Assembly (NCBI GenBank): GCA_002477505.1
Contig: DLQB01000104.1
Coordinates: forward strand, 1,718 to 25,673
Direction of reading: 5' to 3'
DNA length: 23,956 bases
Origin: Flavobacteriales bacterium UBA7443
GTDB lineage: Bacteria > Bacteroidota > Bacteroidia > Flavobacteriales_D > Sanyastnellaceae
Below are positions 23,669 to 23,956 of this stretch, piece after piece. How positions within the stretch are numbered: position 1 is the first letter of the stretch; each line of letters opens with the position of its first letter. The notes under the pieces are model-generated. The model was not told the origin of the DNA. It searched no databases and was given only the letters and a program-made list of their open reading frames with translations. Made by a program: the position numbers and the translations under genes.

Positions 23669-23956
23669 CTATGGATTTGGTTTGAGGACAGAGCGGTAGG
23701 TCTCAATCGCTCTTACACGCGCCATGGCATGGTCGACAATCGGTTCAGGGTATAGCGACGTGCCGTATTCAGGCACCCATTTTCGAACGTAAATCAAGTC
23801 CTTATCGAATTTTTGGAGTTGCGATGTGGGGTTGAAAACCCGAAAGTAGGGTGCAGCGTCGCAGCCAGAGCCTGCGGCCCATTGCCAACCTCCTGCATTG
23901 GAGGCCAAATCAAAATCAAGGAGGTGACGCGCAAAAAACCGCTCGCCCCAGCGCCA
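23669..23956 (-). CDS. Deoxyribodipyrimidine photolyase/cryptochrome, C-terminal part (cut by window edge)
   Basis: The last 95 codons of a flavoprotein of the photolyase/cryptochrome family; the gene starts beyond the right edge. The visible FAD-binding end reads WGERFFARHLLDFDLASNAG, then GWQWAAGSGCDAAPYFRVF, then FNPTSQLQKFD and YPEPIVDHAMARVRAIETY, all typical of class I CPD photolyases. The asparagine facing the flavin N5 position (the N of LASNAGG) is kept, as in E. coli photolyase. This favours light-driven repair of cyclobutane dimers, but a cryptochrome or (6-4) enzyme cannot be ruled out from this part alone. It is followed after 16 bases by the CoA-transferase gene. Confidence 0.93.
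   Translation of the reverse strand, partial: WRWGERFFARHLLDFDLASNAGGWQWAAGSGCDAAPYFRVFNPTSQLQKFDKDLIYVRKWVPEYGTSLYPEPIVDHAMARVRAIETYRSVLKPNP

Noticed and set aside
23894..23900. Alanine in place of the second asparagine in the photolyase LAxNNGG motif as a possible loss of activity.
   Set aside because: The flavin-facing asparagine is the first one and is kept; alanine at the second position is also found in other family members.
1..23956. Mobile elements, CRISPR arrays, tRNA or other structured RNA genes and phage or defence genes.
   Set aside because: No transposase, integrase, terminal inverted repeats, regularly spaced repeats or tRNA-like sequence was seen, and almost all bases belong to housekeeping or envelope genes.

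Overview
The window is ordinary chromosomal DNA of roughly balanced base composition and looks like a member of the Bacteroidota, most probably a marine-type flavobacterial lineage. This rests on lineage-typical gene arrangements (a coiled-coil protein, then zapA, then rny; serC, then serA, then a DUF1015 gene), Bacteroidota-enriched families (DUF5916 outer-membrane protein, DUF4476, a secreted protein with a T9SS-like tail), A-rich start-codon leaders without Shine-Dalgarno sequences, and a few TAnnTTTG -7 promoter boxes. No rRNA, tRNA, CRISPR array, insertion sequence or phage gene was seen. Coding density is very high: the largest gap between genes is about 115 bases, so there is no gene-free stretch over 300 bases.

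Layout. Bases 1-907: the start of recA (cut by the window edge) and the thiol peroxidase bcp, both minus, with priA divergent on the plus strand (908-3400). Bases 3375-13431: a run of eleven minus-strand genes, in transcription order a coiled-coil protein, zapA, rny, a WzxC-like flippase, a DUF4476 protein, serC, serA, DUF1015, yggS, a two-helix membrane protein and a secreted beta-propeller protein. Most junctions overlap or nearly touch; the only gaps above 20 bases are before serC (75) and before serA (42). Bases 13520-15286: an M23 peptidase, plus strand, divergent from that run. Bases 15306-19221: a minus-strand operon of GNAT acetyltransferase, mltG and a DUF5916 outer-membrane protein. 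Bases 19292-22577: plus-strand wza-like lipoprotein, rfbC, a lytic transglycosylase and cysQ. Bases 22546-23956: minus-strand photolyase (cut by the window edge) followed by a class III CoA-transferase.

How the genes fit together. One theme is envelope growth and division: ZapA, three peptidoglycan-active enzymes (M23 peptidase, MltG, lytic transglycosylase), a lipid-linked glycan flippase, a polysaccharide export lipoprotein and a dTDP-sugar epimerase. A second is the serine pathway: SerC and SerA are followed by a DUF1015 protein and the PLP-homeostasis protein YggS, but no phosphoserine phosphatase is in the window. A third is DNA maintenance: RecA, PriA and photolyase.

I see no striking new defence or mobile system. 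The observations most worth following are the DUF1015 protein in the serine operon, the two small uncharacterised genes translationally coupled behind yggS, the coiled-coil protein in front of zapA, the flippase wired to rny, and two convergent gene pairs whose coding ends overlap.
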